In this document: positions 16,595 through 24,784 of the stretch, piece by piece
Numbering within the stretch: the first letter of the stretch is position 1
Layout of the letters: each line of letters begins with the position of its first letter
Assembly: GCF_002043095.1 (NCBI RefSeq)
Contig: NZ_MVOC01000002.1
Coordinates: 62,001 to 126,000 of the forward strand
Length of the DNA stretch: 64,000 nt
Source of the DNA: Mycobacterium sp. AT1
GTDB lineage: Bacteria > Actinomycetota > Actinomycetes > Mycobacteriales > Mycobacteriaceae
Direction of reading: 5' to 3'
Translations under genes and position numbers: made by a program
The notes under the pieces: model-generated
Databases searched by the model: none
The model's input: the letters and a program-made list of their open reading frames with translations, nothing else
What the model was told of the DNA's origin: nothing

Positions 16595-17140
16595 GTGTCC
16601 GAGATCCGCCGTGCCGACGCACAGCGCAACAAGGCGCGGATTCTGGACGTGGCGTTGTCGGCGTTCGCCGAGGATCCCCAGGTGTCCTTGAACGCGATCG
16701 CCAAACTTGCCGGGGTGGGGCCCGGCACGTTGTATCGACACTTCCCCACCCGCGAGGCGTTACTGCTCGAGGTGTACCAGCAGCACATCGAGTCGCTCGG
16801 CGAATCGGTTCAGCTCGTGCTCGACAGGACCCCGCCCCTGGAAGCCTTCCGCATCTGGGCACGCCAACTCGCGGAACTGGTCCGCATCAAGCACGGCCTC
16901 GGCGAAGCACTGGAAACCGCTCCCGCCCAAGCGATCATCAACGCCACCTACGCTCCGGTCACCAACGCCATCCAAGAACTCCTCGACGCGGCCGAGGCCG
17001 CCGGCGACGTTCGCCCCGGCGTCGATGCCAGGGACGTGCTTCTGCTGCTTGGCGCACTGTGGCGGGTGCCCCCCGGCGCGGGCGGGCTGCGGCAAGCCGA
17101 CCGCATTCTGGACATGATCGTCGATTCGCTTGTGCCGTAA
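16595..17140 (+). CDS. TetR/AcrR-family regulator of the aldo/keto reductase
   Basis: 181 residues; HTH at about 10-55 (RNKARILDVALSAFAEDPQV, GVGPGTLYRHFPTREALLLEVY). The C-terminal domain has the conserved WARQLAELVRIKHGLGEAL and LLLLGALWRVPPGAGG stretches of small TetR regulators linked to reductases. GTG 16595 follows GGGAGGG. Divergent partner of the aldo/keto reductase. Confidence 0.9.
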   Translation: MSEIRRADAQRNKARILDVALSAFAEDPQVSLNAIAKLAGVGPGTLYRHFPTREALLLEVYQQHIESLGESVQLVLDRTPPLEAFRIWARQLAELVRIKHGLGEALETAPAQAIINATYAPVTNAIQELLDAAEAAGDVRPGVDARDVLLLLGALWRVPPGAGGLRQADRILDMIVDSLVP

Positions 17141-17287
17141 CGATTGACGGCCCGCGATCAGCCGTCGTGATCGAGGCCGGCGAGATCGAAATACTGGACG
17201 CCATGGCCGTCGATGCAAAGGCAAGTCTCGCTGGACCGCCCCGCGCCTTCGCGTTGTAGGGCGAATCGCCTTGTTGGTCCGGCAGGG
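17141..17287. other. Convergent intergenic region
   Basis: 147 bp between two convergent genes. A minus-strand frame, open in the direction of arr and closing at 17158, reads CLCIDGHGVQYFDLAGLDHD near its end. It has no start codon or recognised homology and could be chance or the tail of a lost gene. No terminator hairpin is obvious. Confidence 0.3.
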
Positions 17288-17701
17288 TCAGTTGATGATC
17301 TCGCCTCGCCCGTCGGCGCGGATCGCGGACAGTCGATCCCTCCACAGTTGCAAGTCGTCCGGACTGAGCCGCCTCCAGTCGGCAACTTCGCGCACCACGC
17401 GAAGCGGCGCCCGACTACGAAAGGACCGCGTCGGGTTGCCCGGGAACTTCTTGTCCGTGACATTCGGATCGTCCTCGAACGGCCCAGTGGGCACGACCTC
17501 GTAGACACGAGGTGTCGAGCCGTCGAGCGCGGCGACCTCCGCCGCCAACCCGGCCCCGTCGCGCAACGCGGTGAAGTAGACGTGGTTCATGACGACCTCG
17601 GGCCGGTAGTTCGAAGTGAACCCCGCCGTCAGGTGGTCACCGGGGCGTAGCTCAGCCTTGGTGCCGTGAAAGAACGGCCCGCCATCCGGTACGTCACTCA
17701 C
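17288..17701 (-). CDS. arr: NAD(+)--rifampin ADP-ribosyltransferase
   Basis: 137 residues, close to the 143 of M. smegmatis Arr. The enzyme transfers ADP-ribose from NAD to the ansa hydroxyl of rifamycins, inactivating them. The family signature EDDPNVTDKKFPGNPTRSFR is intact. By alignment from memory with Arr-ms, the catalytic His19, Tyr49 and Asp84 correspond to His12 (FFHGTKAEL), Tyr42 (MNHVYFT) and Asp77 here. GTG 17701 overlaps the upstream tartrate dehydrogenase stop by 4 bp, so it is translationally coupled to a metabolic gene rather than carried on a resistance element. Confidence 0.92.
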   Translation of the reverse strand: MSDVPDGGPFFHGTKAELRPGDHLTAGFTSNYRPEVVMNHVYFTALRDGAGLAAEVAALDGSTPRVYEVVPTGPFEDDPNVTDKKFPGNPTRSFRSRAPLRVVREVADWRRLSPDDLQLWRDRLSAIRADGRGEIIN

Positions 17702-18777
17702 GCCGCCCCGAGCGCGTCGACGACCGCCGCGCCAAGGGCCCCAGTGGTGGCGGTGCCGCCCATGTCCGGGGTGAGAGTGTCACCGCCATGGGCCAGCACC
17801 GTTTCGATCGCGGCGAGGACCGCGGCGGCGGCCTCGGGCTCGCCGAGGTGCTCGAGCATCATCGATGCGCACCAGATCTGGCCAATGGGATTGGCGACTC
17901 CCTTGCCGGCGATGTCGGGGGCGGATCCGTGCACGGGTTCGAACAGGCTGGGGAACAGGCGTTCTGGGTTGATGTTGGCGCTCGGGGCGATGCCGATGGT
18001 GCCGGTGCACGCTGGCCCGAGGTCGGACAGTATGTCGCCGAACAGGTTTGAGGCCACGACGACATCGAACCAGTCGGGGTGCATGACGAAGTTGGCCGTG
18101 AGGATGTCGATGTGGTACTTGTCCACGTCGACGCCCGGGTAGTTGGCGGCCATCGCCTGTACGCGTTCATCCCAGTACGGCATGGAGATGGAGATCCCGT
18201 TGCTCTTCGTCGCCGAGGTGAGGTGCTTCTTGGGGCGGGTCGCGGCCAGATCGAAGGCAAACTTGAGGATTCTGTCGACACCGGTGCGGGTCATGATCGT
18301 TTCCTGCATGACGATCTCGCGATCGGTGCCCTCGAACATCTTCCCGCCGACGCTGGAGTACTCGCCTTCGGTGTTCTCCCGCACGACGTAGAAGTCGACG
18401 TCGCCAGGTTCGCGGCCGGCCAGCGGGCTGCGCACGCCCGGCATCAACCGCACTGGCCGAAGATTGACGTACTGGTCGAAGGCGCGCCGAAACTGCAGCA
18501 AGCTGCCCCACAGGGAGACGTGGTCGGGCACCACCTCTGGCCAACCTACGGCGCCGAAGTAGATCGCGTCGAAGTCCTTGAGCTCGTCGAACCAGTTGTC
18601 GGGCAGCATCTTTCCGTGCTTGACGTAGTAGTCGGCGCTGGAGTGGTCGAAGTGCTCGAAGTCGACCTTGAAGTCGAATGCCGCCGCGGCCGCGTCGAGC
18701 ACCCGCAGACCCTCGGGCACGACTTCGGTGCCGATGCCGTCACCGGGGATGACGGCGATGCGATGGGTGTTGGTCAT
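17698..18777 (-). CDS. Tartrate dehydrogenase / D-malate-type decarboxylating dehydrogenase
   Basis: 359 residues of the isocitrate/isopropylmalate dehydrogenase family: HRIAVIPGDGIGTEVVPEGL at the start, FYVVRENTEGEYSSVGG (substrate loop), VVASNLFGDILSDLG (metal Asp) and SLFEPVHGSAPDIAGKG (NAD-binding). The tartrate dehydrogenase (TtuC/YeaU) subgroup is indicated by the ENTEGEYSSVGG loop and length. It oxidises tartrate or D-malate with NAD and Mn2+. The start is ATG 18777. Coupled to arr downstream; no dedicated regulator adjoins. Confidence 0.88.
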   Translation of the reverse strand: MTNTHRIAVIPGDGIGTEVVPEGLRVLDAAAAAFDFKVDFEHFDHSSADYYVKHGKMLPDNWFDELKDFDAIYFGAVGWPEVVPDHVSLWGSLLQFRRAFDQYVNLRPVRLMPGVRSPLAGREPGDVDFYVVRENTEGEYSSVGGKMFEGTDREIVMQETIMTRTGVDRILKFAFDLAATRPKKHLTSATKSNGISISMPYWDERVQAMAANYPGVDVDKYHIDILTANFVMHPDWFDVVVASNLFGDILSDLGPACTGTIGIAPSANINPERLFPSLFEPVHGSAPDIAGKGVANPIGQIWCASMMLEHLGEPEAAAAVLAAIETVLAHGGDTLTPDMGGTATTGALGAAVVDALGAA

Positions 18778-19092
18778 GACGAATCGTTTCCCTTCAATCA
18801 CGCGGTGTCGAAGGCGGCGAGAATGCGCGCGTGCGCCCCACCCCCGACGTAAGCCCGAGTGGCCCCTTGCCCAACTGCGCCACACGCCCAGCGTAACCAA
18901 GCAGGTTCCTACGAGACAGCGCGGAACCCCGACCACCTCGTCGACCTTCTGGAGGCGGTGTTCGCCGCCATCTCCGACACACCACTGAGCTGAACGGGGG
19001 TTTCATAACGATCCATACAAAATGGTGCGGTGATGCATTCGGTGTGATTACATATCGATCGTCACAAAACAACGGCTACGGGTGGAGGGACG
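18778..19092. other. 315-bp divergent intergenic region, possible gene remnant
   Basis: Between the divergent tartrate dehydrogenase and reductase-like genes. The right part (18995-19085) is notably AT richer and should hold the promoters, though I cannot fix -10/-35 boxes. In the left part a plus-strand frame from 18859 to the TGA at 18993 ends NPDHLVDLLEAVFAAISDT, which reads like a real protein C-terminus, perhaps of a lost regulator; it has no identifiable start or family. Confidence 0.3.
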
Positions 19093-19761
19093 ATGGTCAT
19101 CAAGTACGCGATCATCGGTGCGGGCGCGATCGGATCGGCGTTGGGTCGCCAATTCACCCGCGCGGGAATCGACGTAGCCGTGGCGACCTCGAGGGGCCCC
19201 GCAGGGGCGACGTCACTACGGGAAAGGCTTGGACCTCAAATCATCCCGACGGAAGTACGGGACGCGCTGGCGGCAGAAGTGGTCGCCTTGGCCGTTCCCT
19301 TCGATTCGGTACGGGGACTCGTCGAACAGGTTCCCGACTGGAACCGGCGAATCATCGTCGATGCAACCAACGCCATCGACTCCCGCGACTTCTCCCCCGC
19401 CGATCTCGGCGGACGCGAGTCCTCGGACGTCGTCGCCGAATGGGCGAGGAACGCGCGCGTCGTGAAGGCATTCGGAAGCACTTGGGCCAAGGTGTTGGCT
19501 CGCCAACCGGATACCGGAGACGGCGGACGCCGCGTCACCTTCATCTCTGGCAACGATCCCGCGGCCAACGCCGAAGTCGCCGCTCTGGCAGCACAGTTCG
19601 GCTTCGAACCAATCGATCTGGGCCGCAACGACGCCGGCGGCCGACTGCAGTCCTTTGGCGGGCCGCTGACCGGTCACAGCTTCGTCTCCCAGCCCATCGC
19701 CGGGGACAGCCCACCGGAAATGGATCTCGTCGAGCGGGGCGGGCCAACGGCAACCAGCTGA
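19093..19761 (+). CDS. NADPH-dependent F420 reductase-like Rossmann protein
   Basis: 222 residues: KYAIIGAGAIGSALGRQFTRAGIDVAVATSRG is the NADP-binding fold of the F420-dependent NADP reductase (Fno) superfamily; EVVALAVPFDSVRGLVEQV and VKAFGSTWAKVL (the family KAFNT-like motif) follow. Many members in actinobacteria are not true Fno enzymes but NADP-binding paralogues, so the activity is unproven. The gene lies 21 bp upstream of a TetR gene in the same direction and probably shares its transcript. Confidence 0.8.
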   Translation: MVIKYAIIGAGAIGSALGRQFTRAGIDVAVATSRGPAGATSLRERLGPQIIPTEVRDALAAEVVALAVPFDSVRGLVEQVPDWNRRIIVDATNAIDSRDFSPADLGGRESSDVVAEWARNARVVKAFGSTWAKVLARQPDTGDGGRRVTFISGNDPAANAEVAALAAQFGFEPIDLGRNDAGGRLQSFGGPLTGHSFVSQPIAGDSPPEMDLVERGGPTATS

Positions 19762-19782
19762 TCCCGCCATAGAATCTTCGAC

Positions 19783-20334
19783 ATGGCACGACCGCGCGAG
19801 TTCGACCGGACCCGTGCTTTGCAGTGCGCGATGCTTGCCTTCTGGGAATGCGGCGGATACGACCAGACCTCGGTCAGCCAGCTCACCGAAGCCATGGGGA
19901 TCTCGTCACCCAGCCTGTACGCCGCGTTCGGCAGCAAGCGTGACCTCTTCGACGAGGCCGTCGAACTCTACGCACAACGGCCCGGCACACCCCTCACCCT
20001 CGCCCTGACCGAGCCCACCGCCTACCAGTTCGCCGGCCGCCTGCTCGACGCGGCAATCGTCGACTGCACCAAGAGGGGGCAACCCAAGGGATGCCTGGTG
20101 AACACCGACCCCCTCTTGGTCGACCGGCGCGACAACGGTCGCACGGTGATCGCCAAGCGCCTCGCCCGAGCCGTCGACGAGGGCGACCTCCCGGCGTCCG
20201 CTGATCCAGAGACGCTCGCCGAATACCTGATCATCGTCGTCAACGGACTCTCCGCCCGCGCCCGCGACGGTGTAACACGCCGCGAACTGCAGGCCGTCGC
20301 GGCAAACGTCATGGCGGCTTGGCCGCGAGCCTGA
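19783..20334 (+). CDS. TetR-family regulator
   Basis: 183 residues beginning MARPREFDRTRALQCAMLAFWECGGYDQTS, the classic opening of the AcrR/YcdC-like subgroup that often controls adjacent NAD(P)-dependent oxidoreductases. The HTH ends SSPSLYAAFGSKRDLFDEAV. The C-terminal domain contains GCLVNTDPLLVDRR. Probably regulates the F420-reductase-like gene just upstream. Confidence 0.88.
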   Translation: MARPREFDRTRALQCAMLAFWECGGYDQTSVSQLTEAMGISSPSLYAAFGSKRDLFDEAVELYAQRPGTPLTLALTEPTAYQFAGRLLDAAIVDCTKRGQPKGCLVNTDPLLVDRRDNGRTVIAKRLARAVDEGDLPASADPETLAEYLIIVVNGLSARARDGVTRRELQAVAANVMAAWPRA

Positions 20335-20350
20335 CGGCGAAGTCCGGTCT

Positions 20351-20408
20351 CGACTGTGTGGGCTTTCGTTGGAAATGCACAATCGGCCGAAGGAAGTCCA
20401 CACAGTCG
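20351..20408. repeat. Long inverted repeat between convergent genes (terminator or REP-like element)
   Basis: CGACTGTGTGG at 20351-20361 is repeated exactly in inverse as CCACACAGTCG at 20398-20408, and pairing continues imperfectly inward to arms of about 22 bases with a loop of about 14. It sits between the ends of the TetR gene and the convergent maleylpyruvate-isomerase-like gene, a place for a bidirectional terminator. No T-tract follows, so a dispersed REP/MITE-like repeat is the alternative. Confidence 0.55.
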
Positions 20409-20518
20409 GCGATCCGTCTGGCACCAGGGTCATGTGCACGGCGATCCCTCCCCGCGCCGGATAGCAAATCGCGCACCGGCCCAGGCCACTAGTCGCACTC
20501 GTCGCGGCGAAGCGCTTC

Positions 20519-21304
20519 CTACAGAAGCGCTTTGGTGATGCGGGCTCGCAGTCGGTCAACCTGAGCCGCGGCCGGCCATGTCGCGGGCGACGGCCGACCC
20601 CACAGCAGCAAATCCAGCGCCATCGGATCAGAACTGATCCGGGCGTCTGCCAAGGCCCGGGCGTGCGTCGGAGTGACGACATGCCTGCCGTCGCCGAGGT
20701 CCACCAGCCAGGCGACCTCACCGCAATCGAGCAGTACGTTGCCGGCCGATCCCACCGCGCGGTCGTCCTCCGCGACGTCCGGGTCGCCCGCCATCCACGT
20801 CAGCACCTCGTTCACCCCGTCGACCGCAAGTGCGTCCACGACCGGACTGATCGCCATTCCGGCGGTCAGCTCGGCGTCGACGCGGTGCACCAACGCCTCG
20901 TGAGCCATCCGCCGAGCCCACGCCCCCGCCGTGGACTCACCCGCGCCCTCCATCCACGTCCACGCCGCGTCGTCGGGAGCCATACCCGCCAACACATCTG
21001 CAAGATCGGCGACCAACTCGTCATGTCGCTCAAGTGCCTCTGGATACGGCGCGCCGCCAGCGGCGTCGACCTCGCGGCCCGGCACCGCCTTGCCAGCTCG
21101 CAGCACCGCCGACTTATGGGCGTACACCTGCGCGACATGCCGCACCAGGTCCAGTGCGGTCCAGTCCGGGCAGGACGGCACCCGCGAGTCAAAAGCGCAG
21201 TTGCGCAGAGCCGCTGAGAAACTAGCTGCCTGCTCCTGCAGAGCGTCGACGTATTCGTGGTGGCTGAGCCAGCTCGACTTCTCGGTATTCGGTGATCGCG
21301 ACAC
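20519..21304 (-). CDS. Maleylpyruvate isomerase family / mycothiol-dependent DinB-like protein
   Basis: 261 residues of the actinobacterial MDMPI/TIGR03083 group: an N-terminal four-helix DinB-like domain (YVDALQEQAASFSAALRN, PDWTALDLVRHVAQVYAHKS with the metal-binding His) and a C-terminal domain with MAHEALVHRVDAELTAG. These proteins are metal-dependent and use or resemble users of mycothiol; most have no known reaction. GTG 21304 was chosen since GGAGG lies 5 bp before it; ATG 21307 would sit only 2 bp from the same GGAGG. Confidence 0.78.
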   Translation of the reverse strand: MSRSPNTEKSSWLSHHEYVDALQEQAASFSAALRNCAFDSRVPSCPDWTALDLVRHVAQVYAHKSAVLRAGKAVPGREVDAAGGAPYPEALERHDELVADLADVLAGMAPDDAAWTWMEGAGESTAGAWARRMAHEALVHRVDAELTAGMAISPVVDALAVDGVNEVLTWMAGDPDVAEDDRAVGSAGNVLLDCGEVAWLVDLGDGRHVVTPTHARALADARISSDPMALDLLLWGRPSPATWPAAAQVDRLRARITKALL

Positions 21305-21404
21305 CATGCCCTCCGATAGTAGGCAGGCCCGGACTTCCCTGCTTGCAATCACGGTGTGCGCGGTTTCGTGTGCACTGAATGGCCCACGGCCTTAGCGTGT
21401 CGTC

Positions 21405-22124
21405 GTGGACTGGCAATTCGACGCCCAGATGTTTCAGTGGCGCGGCCCCGCGCCGTACTTCTTCGTTGCCACCCCTACGCACGTCAACGACTTCCTGCAC
21501 GCTCACCACGGCGAGCTGACCTACGGCTGGGGAGTCATCCCCGCCCAGGTACGCATCGGGGACACCGTGGTGACGACATCGCTGATACCCAGGGACGGCG
21601 TGTATTTGGTGCCGCTCAAGGTTGCGTTACGTCGCGCCGAAGGCGTCGACGACGGCGATGTCGTACGAGTTGGGCTGCGCGTCGGCACGCAGAACACCGA
21701 AGGTTCAGGAGACACAGCTAAACCGACCACCTTCGTCGTCGACGCGCGGGTGGCCGTCGACCTCGCCACCGCGGGCGCGACCATTCCGCCCGAGCACAGC
21801 TTGACGGCGCCCACGCTGCTGCGCTCGGAAGTTCTGGCCCTGGTGTACGAGTCGGTGCACCGTGGCGAGATCGACGAAAGGGCGGGCCGGAAGATCCTGG
21901 ACGACATCCGTGGGCTGCGGATCCGGTTCCTCGGCGACCGATCGCTGGAGGACCACGCGTGGCGGCTGGCCGTCCAGATGAACTGGCCTGACGTCCACCA
22001 GGCCCAGTACATCGCACTCACCCAGTTACAAGCCGACGCGTTGGTCACCGCCGACGACGAACTCTCCTCGGCAGCAACATCATTCGTCACCGTTGCCACC
22101 CCCGCCGACATTCTGCGGCCCTAG
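21405..22124 (+). CDS. DUF1905-PIN domain fusion protein
   Basis: 239 residues in two parts. Residues 1-85 (WQFDAQMFQWRGPAPYFFVA, WGVIPAQVRIGDTVVTTSLI, YLVPLKVALRR) are a DUF1905 beta-barrel domain. Residues about 108-239 form a complete PIN-like domain: TFVVDARVAVDLA (first Asp), APTLLRSEVLALVYE (conserved Glu), the WPDVHQAQYIALTQLQADAL helix with Asp, and VTADDELS (last acidic pair). PIN domains are Mg-dependent ribonucleases, most familiar as VapC toxins. No antitoxin gene of 60-90 codons is seen beside it, so DUF1905 may act as a built-in regulator or targeting domain. The GTG start at 21405 is the only plausible one. Confidence 0.72.
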   Translation: MDWQFDAQMFQWRGPAPYFFVATPTHVNDFLHAHHGELTYGWGVIPAQVRIGDTVVTTSLIPRDGVYLVPLKVALRRAEGVDDGDVVRVGLRVGTQNTEGSGDTAKPTTFVVDARVAVDLATAGATIPPEHSLTAPTLLRSEVLALVYESVHRGEIDERAGRKILDDIRGLRIRFLGDRSLEDHAWRLAVQMNWPDVHQAQYIALTQLQADALVTADDELSSAATSFVTVATPADILRP

Positions 22125-22157
22125 AGATCACCGCCCCGTCGCGACGCCACTCGACGA

Positions 22158-23069
22158 TCAAGGTGCGGCGCCGCCGTCGGCCGGGTCGAACTGCAGAGCG
22201 TCGACGAACCGGGCGATGTCGCGTCGCCGGGAGTCCGCCGGCCACACCACCCAGGTGCGCCGAATCAGCGGATGACCGGCCAGCGGGTACCAGCTCACCT
22301 CGTCGGGCATGGGCTGCGACCAGTGCGGCGGAGCCAAGGCGAACGCGCGGCCAGAGGTGACCGCCGCCAACTTCACCTCGGCGATCAGGTGCTCCCCGGC
22401 CGGTGCATCCGCCCCGGGGTTCAGCCCGTGGCTGCGCAAGATCGCGGTGAGCTCGTCGAACCACGCCGGGCTGCCGGAGCGCGGGAATCCCACCCACTCC
22501 AGGCCGGCGAGTGCATCCAGTCGCACACCGCGACCGGTGAGCAGCGGCTCGGCGCTGCTGCGGGCCAACAACACTCCCAACCGTTCCTCGGCGGCCAGGG
22601 TCGCGTCGAGGTCGGTGCCGGTGGGCCGCTCTCGCACCAGTCCGACGTCGAGTTCGCCCACGCGGAGGGCGTCGAGTTGGGCGGCGGTCGACGCGTGCCG
22701 GGCCTGTACGCGGGTCTCGGGATGCGCGGCGCCCAGTGTGGCCAGCGGTCCGGGCAGCAGGTCGGGCGGCAACTCCAGGGGTATTCCGAGGCGCAGAACG
22801 TCCCCGGGCGGCTCGTGGCGGTTGAGCGCGGCCAGCGCTTGGTCGTACCGGGCCAGTACGGCACGCGATTCGGTGAGCAGAGTGTTGCCGGCGTCGGTCA
22901 GCGTGATGCCGGTGCGGTGCCGCACCAGCAGGTCCAATCCGAGTCGACGTTCCAAGGCGACCATCGCCTGCGACAGTGCGGGCTGGCTGATGTGCAGGCG
23001 ACGCGCAGCCGCGGTAACGCTGCCTTCCTCCACCACCGCAATGAACATGCGCATCTCTCGGAGTTCCAC
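22158..23069 (-). CDS. LysR-family regulator
   Basis: 303 residues; N-terminal winged HTH VELREMRMFIAVVEEGSVTAAARRLHISQPALSQAM, then the periplasmic-binding-like sensor domain (DVLRLGIPLELPPDLLPGPL onward). Divergent from the maleylpyruvate-isomerase/enoyl-CoA-hydratase/SDR operon, with a LysR-type inverted repeat between them, so it is probably its activator. The start is GTG 23069. Confidence 0.9.
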   Translation of the reverse strand: MELREMRMFIAVVEEGSVTAAARRLHISQPALSQAMVALERRLGLDLLVRHRTGITLTDAGNTLLTESRAVLARYDQALAALNRHEPPGDVLRLGIPLELPPDLLPGPLATLGAAHPETRVQARHASTAAQLDALRVGELDVGLVRERPTGTDLDATLAAEERLGVLLARSSAEPLLTGRGVRLDALAGLEWVGFPRSGSPAWFDELTAILRSHGLNPGADAPAGEHLIAEVKLAAVTSGRAFALAPPHWSQPMPDEVSWYPLAGHPLIRRTWVVWPADSRRRDIARFVDALQFDPADGGAAP

Positions 23070-23106
23070 CCGACCATCACACCACCTGCGGCCATAAGCG
23101 TGTCCT

Positions 23107-23129
23107 ATGCCGACCGTCGAGGTCGGTAT
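23107..23129. promoter_or_regulatory. LysR-type inverted repeat
   Basis: ATGCCGACC, 5-bp spacer GTCGA, GGTCGGTAT: arms match at 8 of 9 bases, with a perfect CCGACC/GGTCGG core. It lies 38 bp from the LysR start and 63 bp before the divergent operon, the normal place for a LysR activation site. Confidence 0.55.
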
Positions 23130-23191
23130 GCGCCGGCACGGGCCTTTTGCCGCCCGGCGGCGTTGAGTCAGGCGTGTCGAAGGGAAACACG

Positions 23192-23983
23192 ATGAGCAAC
23201 AGCACGATCACGACCGGGTCGGCCAATTGGTTGGCCGCGGTCGACGACAGTTCGCACCGCCTCCTGGCGCTCGTGGCGGACATGGGCAACGCGGAGCTCG
23301 CCGCTCCGTCGTACGCCGCGGGATGGAGCGTCGCGCAGGTGCTGTCACACCTCGGCAGCGCCGCCGAGATCGGAACCGTCCTGCTGCGACGTGCCGTCGA
23401 CGGCGATGCGTCCGCGCCGACACCTGCCGACACGGAGCCCGTGTGGGAACGGTGGAATGCCATGGCTCCCATGGAGCAACTCGCGCAGTGGGTCGACGCC
23501 GACGCCACCCACCGACGGGCGTTGCGAGCCGCCGCCGAGCTCCCAGTCCGGGTTCCCTACTTCGCCGGCCTACTGACTGTTCAGGAGTACGCCGGATACC
23601 GGCTCTCCGAGCAGTCCGTGCACGGGTGGGACGTCGCGGTCGCGGTGGACCTCCGGGCCGCCATCGCCCCGACGGAGGTGAGGCTGCTGTGGGAGCGGCT
23701 GGATCTCGTCGCCACCCGATTCCGGGCCCCCGACGTTCTGGCACGCCTGACGCCCTGCCAGGTCGAGCTGCGGACCGCCTCCCCCGACGGCGTGTACTGC
23801 CTCACCCTCGGGGCCGAGTTGCACCTGTTGGCCTGCGAGCCTGCCGAGCCGTCGACCACCGTACGCGGCAGTGCGGAGGCGGTCCTGCGCCTCGTGTACG
23901 GACGACTGCGCGACGTCGACGACGTCACGGCGGAGGGCGCACTGCCCCTCGACGACCTGCAGGCCTTGTTTCCTGGTTACTAA
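23192..23983 (+). CDS. Maleylpyruvate isomerase N-terminal family protein
   Basis: 263 residues of the mycothiol-dependent maleylpyruvate isomerase-like family: NWLAAVDDSSHRLLALVADM, GWSVAQVLSHLGSAAEIG (metal His) and SEQSVHGWDVAVAVD with a second His, then a small SCP-2-like C-terminal domain (LRTASPDGVYCLTLGAELHLL). ATG 23192 follows GAAGGGAAAC. First gene of the operon leading into the enoyl-CoA hydratase and SDR genes. Reaction not assignable. Confidence 0.78.
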   Translation: MSNSTITTGSANWLAAVDDSSHRLLALVADMGNAELAAPSYAAGWSVAQVLSHLGSAAEIGTVLLRRAVDGDASAPTPADTEPVWERWNAMAPMEQLAQWVDADATHRRALRAAAELPVRVPYFAGLLTVQEYAGYRLSEQSVHGWDVAVAVDLRAAIAPTEVRLLWERLDLVATRFRAPDVLARLTPCQVELRTASPDGVYCLTLGAELHLLACEPAEPSTTVRGSAEAVLRLVYGRLRDVDDVTAEGALPLDDLQALFPGY

Positions 23984-24025
23984 GCCCATTCGTTTCAACC
24001 ACTTTCACAAAGGGAGCACCACCCC

Positions 24026-24784
24026 ATGTCCACCCCCTCTTACTTCACTCGCTACGAGAACCTCGCCTTCGACCGCACCGACGACGGCGTCCTGACGATG
24101 CGGTTCCACACCAACGGCGGACCGGTCACCTTCACGGGACAGACGCACGAAGACCTACCCAAGGCCCTCGAGGACATCGCCCTAGACACCGACAACCGGG
24201 CGATGATCCTGACCGGCACCGGCGACGCGTTCATGGACAGCATCGACGGCGACAGCCTTGGCGAAATATTCAAACCCCTTGTCTGGGAAAAGATCCGCCG
24301 CGAGGGGCTGGCCGTGTTGCAGCGCCTGGCGAGCCTGCCGATCCCGGTGGTCGGCGTTGCCAACGGTCCCGCGACGGTGCACTCGGAATACCTGTTGCTG
24401 ACCGACATTCACGTTGCCTCCGACCGCGCGACATACGGAGACTTCCCGCATCCCGCCTTCGGCATCACCGCCGGCGACGGACTGCAGGTGGTCTGGGAGG
24501 AGATCGCCGGTACCGCCCGCGCGAAGTGGCTGCTGTGGACCGGTGAGACGATCGACGCCGCCACCGCCGAACGATGGGGTGTGGTCAACGAAGTCGTCGA
24601 GCACGACCGGGCGTATGACCGCGGACTGGAGCTTGCCCGCACCCTGGCAGCCAAGCCGGCGCTGTACCGGTCGTTGCAGAAGCAGACGCTCAACCAGCAC
24701 CTCCTGCGCCGGATCGTGGAGGGCGTGCCGTTCGGCATGGCCCTGGAAGGCCTGACCGCCGCCGACCTCGCCTACCGCCAGTGA
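24026..24784 (+). CDS. Enoyl-CoA hydratase/isomerase family protein
   Basis: 252 residues of the crotonase fold: RAMILTGTGDAFMDSIDGDS (oxyanion-hole strand), LPIPVVGVANGPATVHSEYLLLTDIHVASD and AFGITAGDGLQVVWEEIAGTARAKWLLWTGE. The second region has NGPATVH where typical hydratases have NGxAxGGG, and the glycine-rich helix start is changed, so it may be an isomerase, hydrolase or decarboxylase rather than a hydratase. The stop overlaps the SDR start by 4 bp. AAAGGGAG precedes the ATG. Confidence 0.82.
   Translation: MSTPSYFTRYENLAFDRTDDGVLTMRFHTNGGPVTFTGQTHEDLPKALEDIALDTDNRAMILTGTGDAFMDSIDGDSLGEIFKPLVWEKIRREGLAVLQRLASLPIPVVGVANGPATVHSEYLLLTDIHVASDRATYGDFPHPAFGITAGDGLQVVWEEIAGTARAKWLLWTGETIDAATAERWGVVNEVVEHDRAYDRGLELARTLAAKPALYRSLQKQTLNQHLLRRIVEGVPFGMALEGLTAADLAYRQ

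Noticed and set aside
21353..21404. Search for a small antitoxin gene before the DUF1905-PIN protein
   Set aside because: The gap is only 50 bp and nothing resembling an antitoxin is found on either side, so it is not called a toxin-antitoxin pair.
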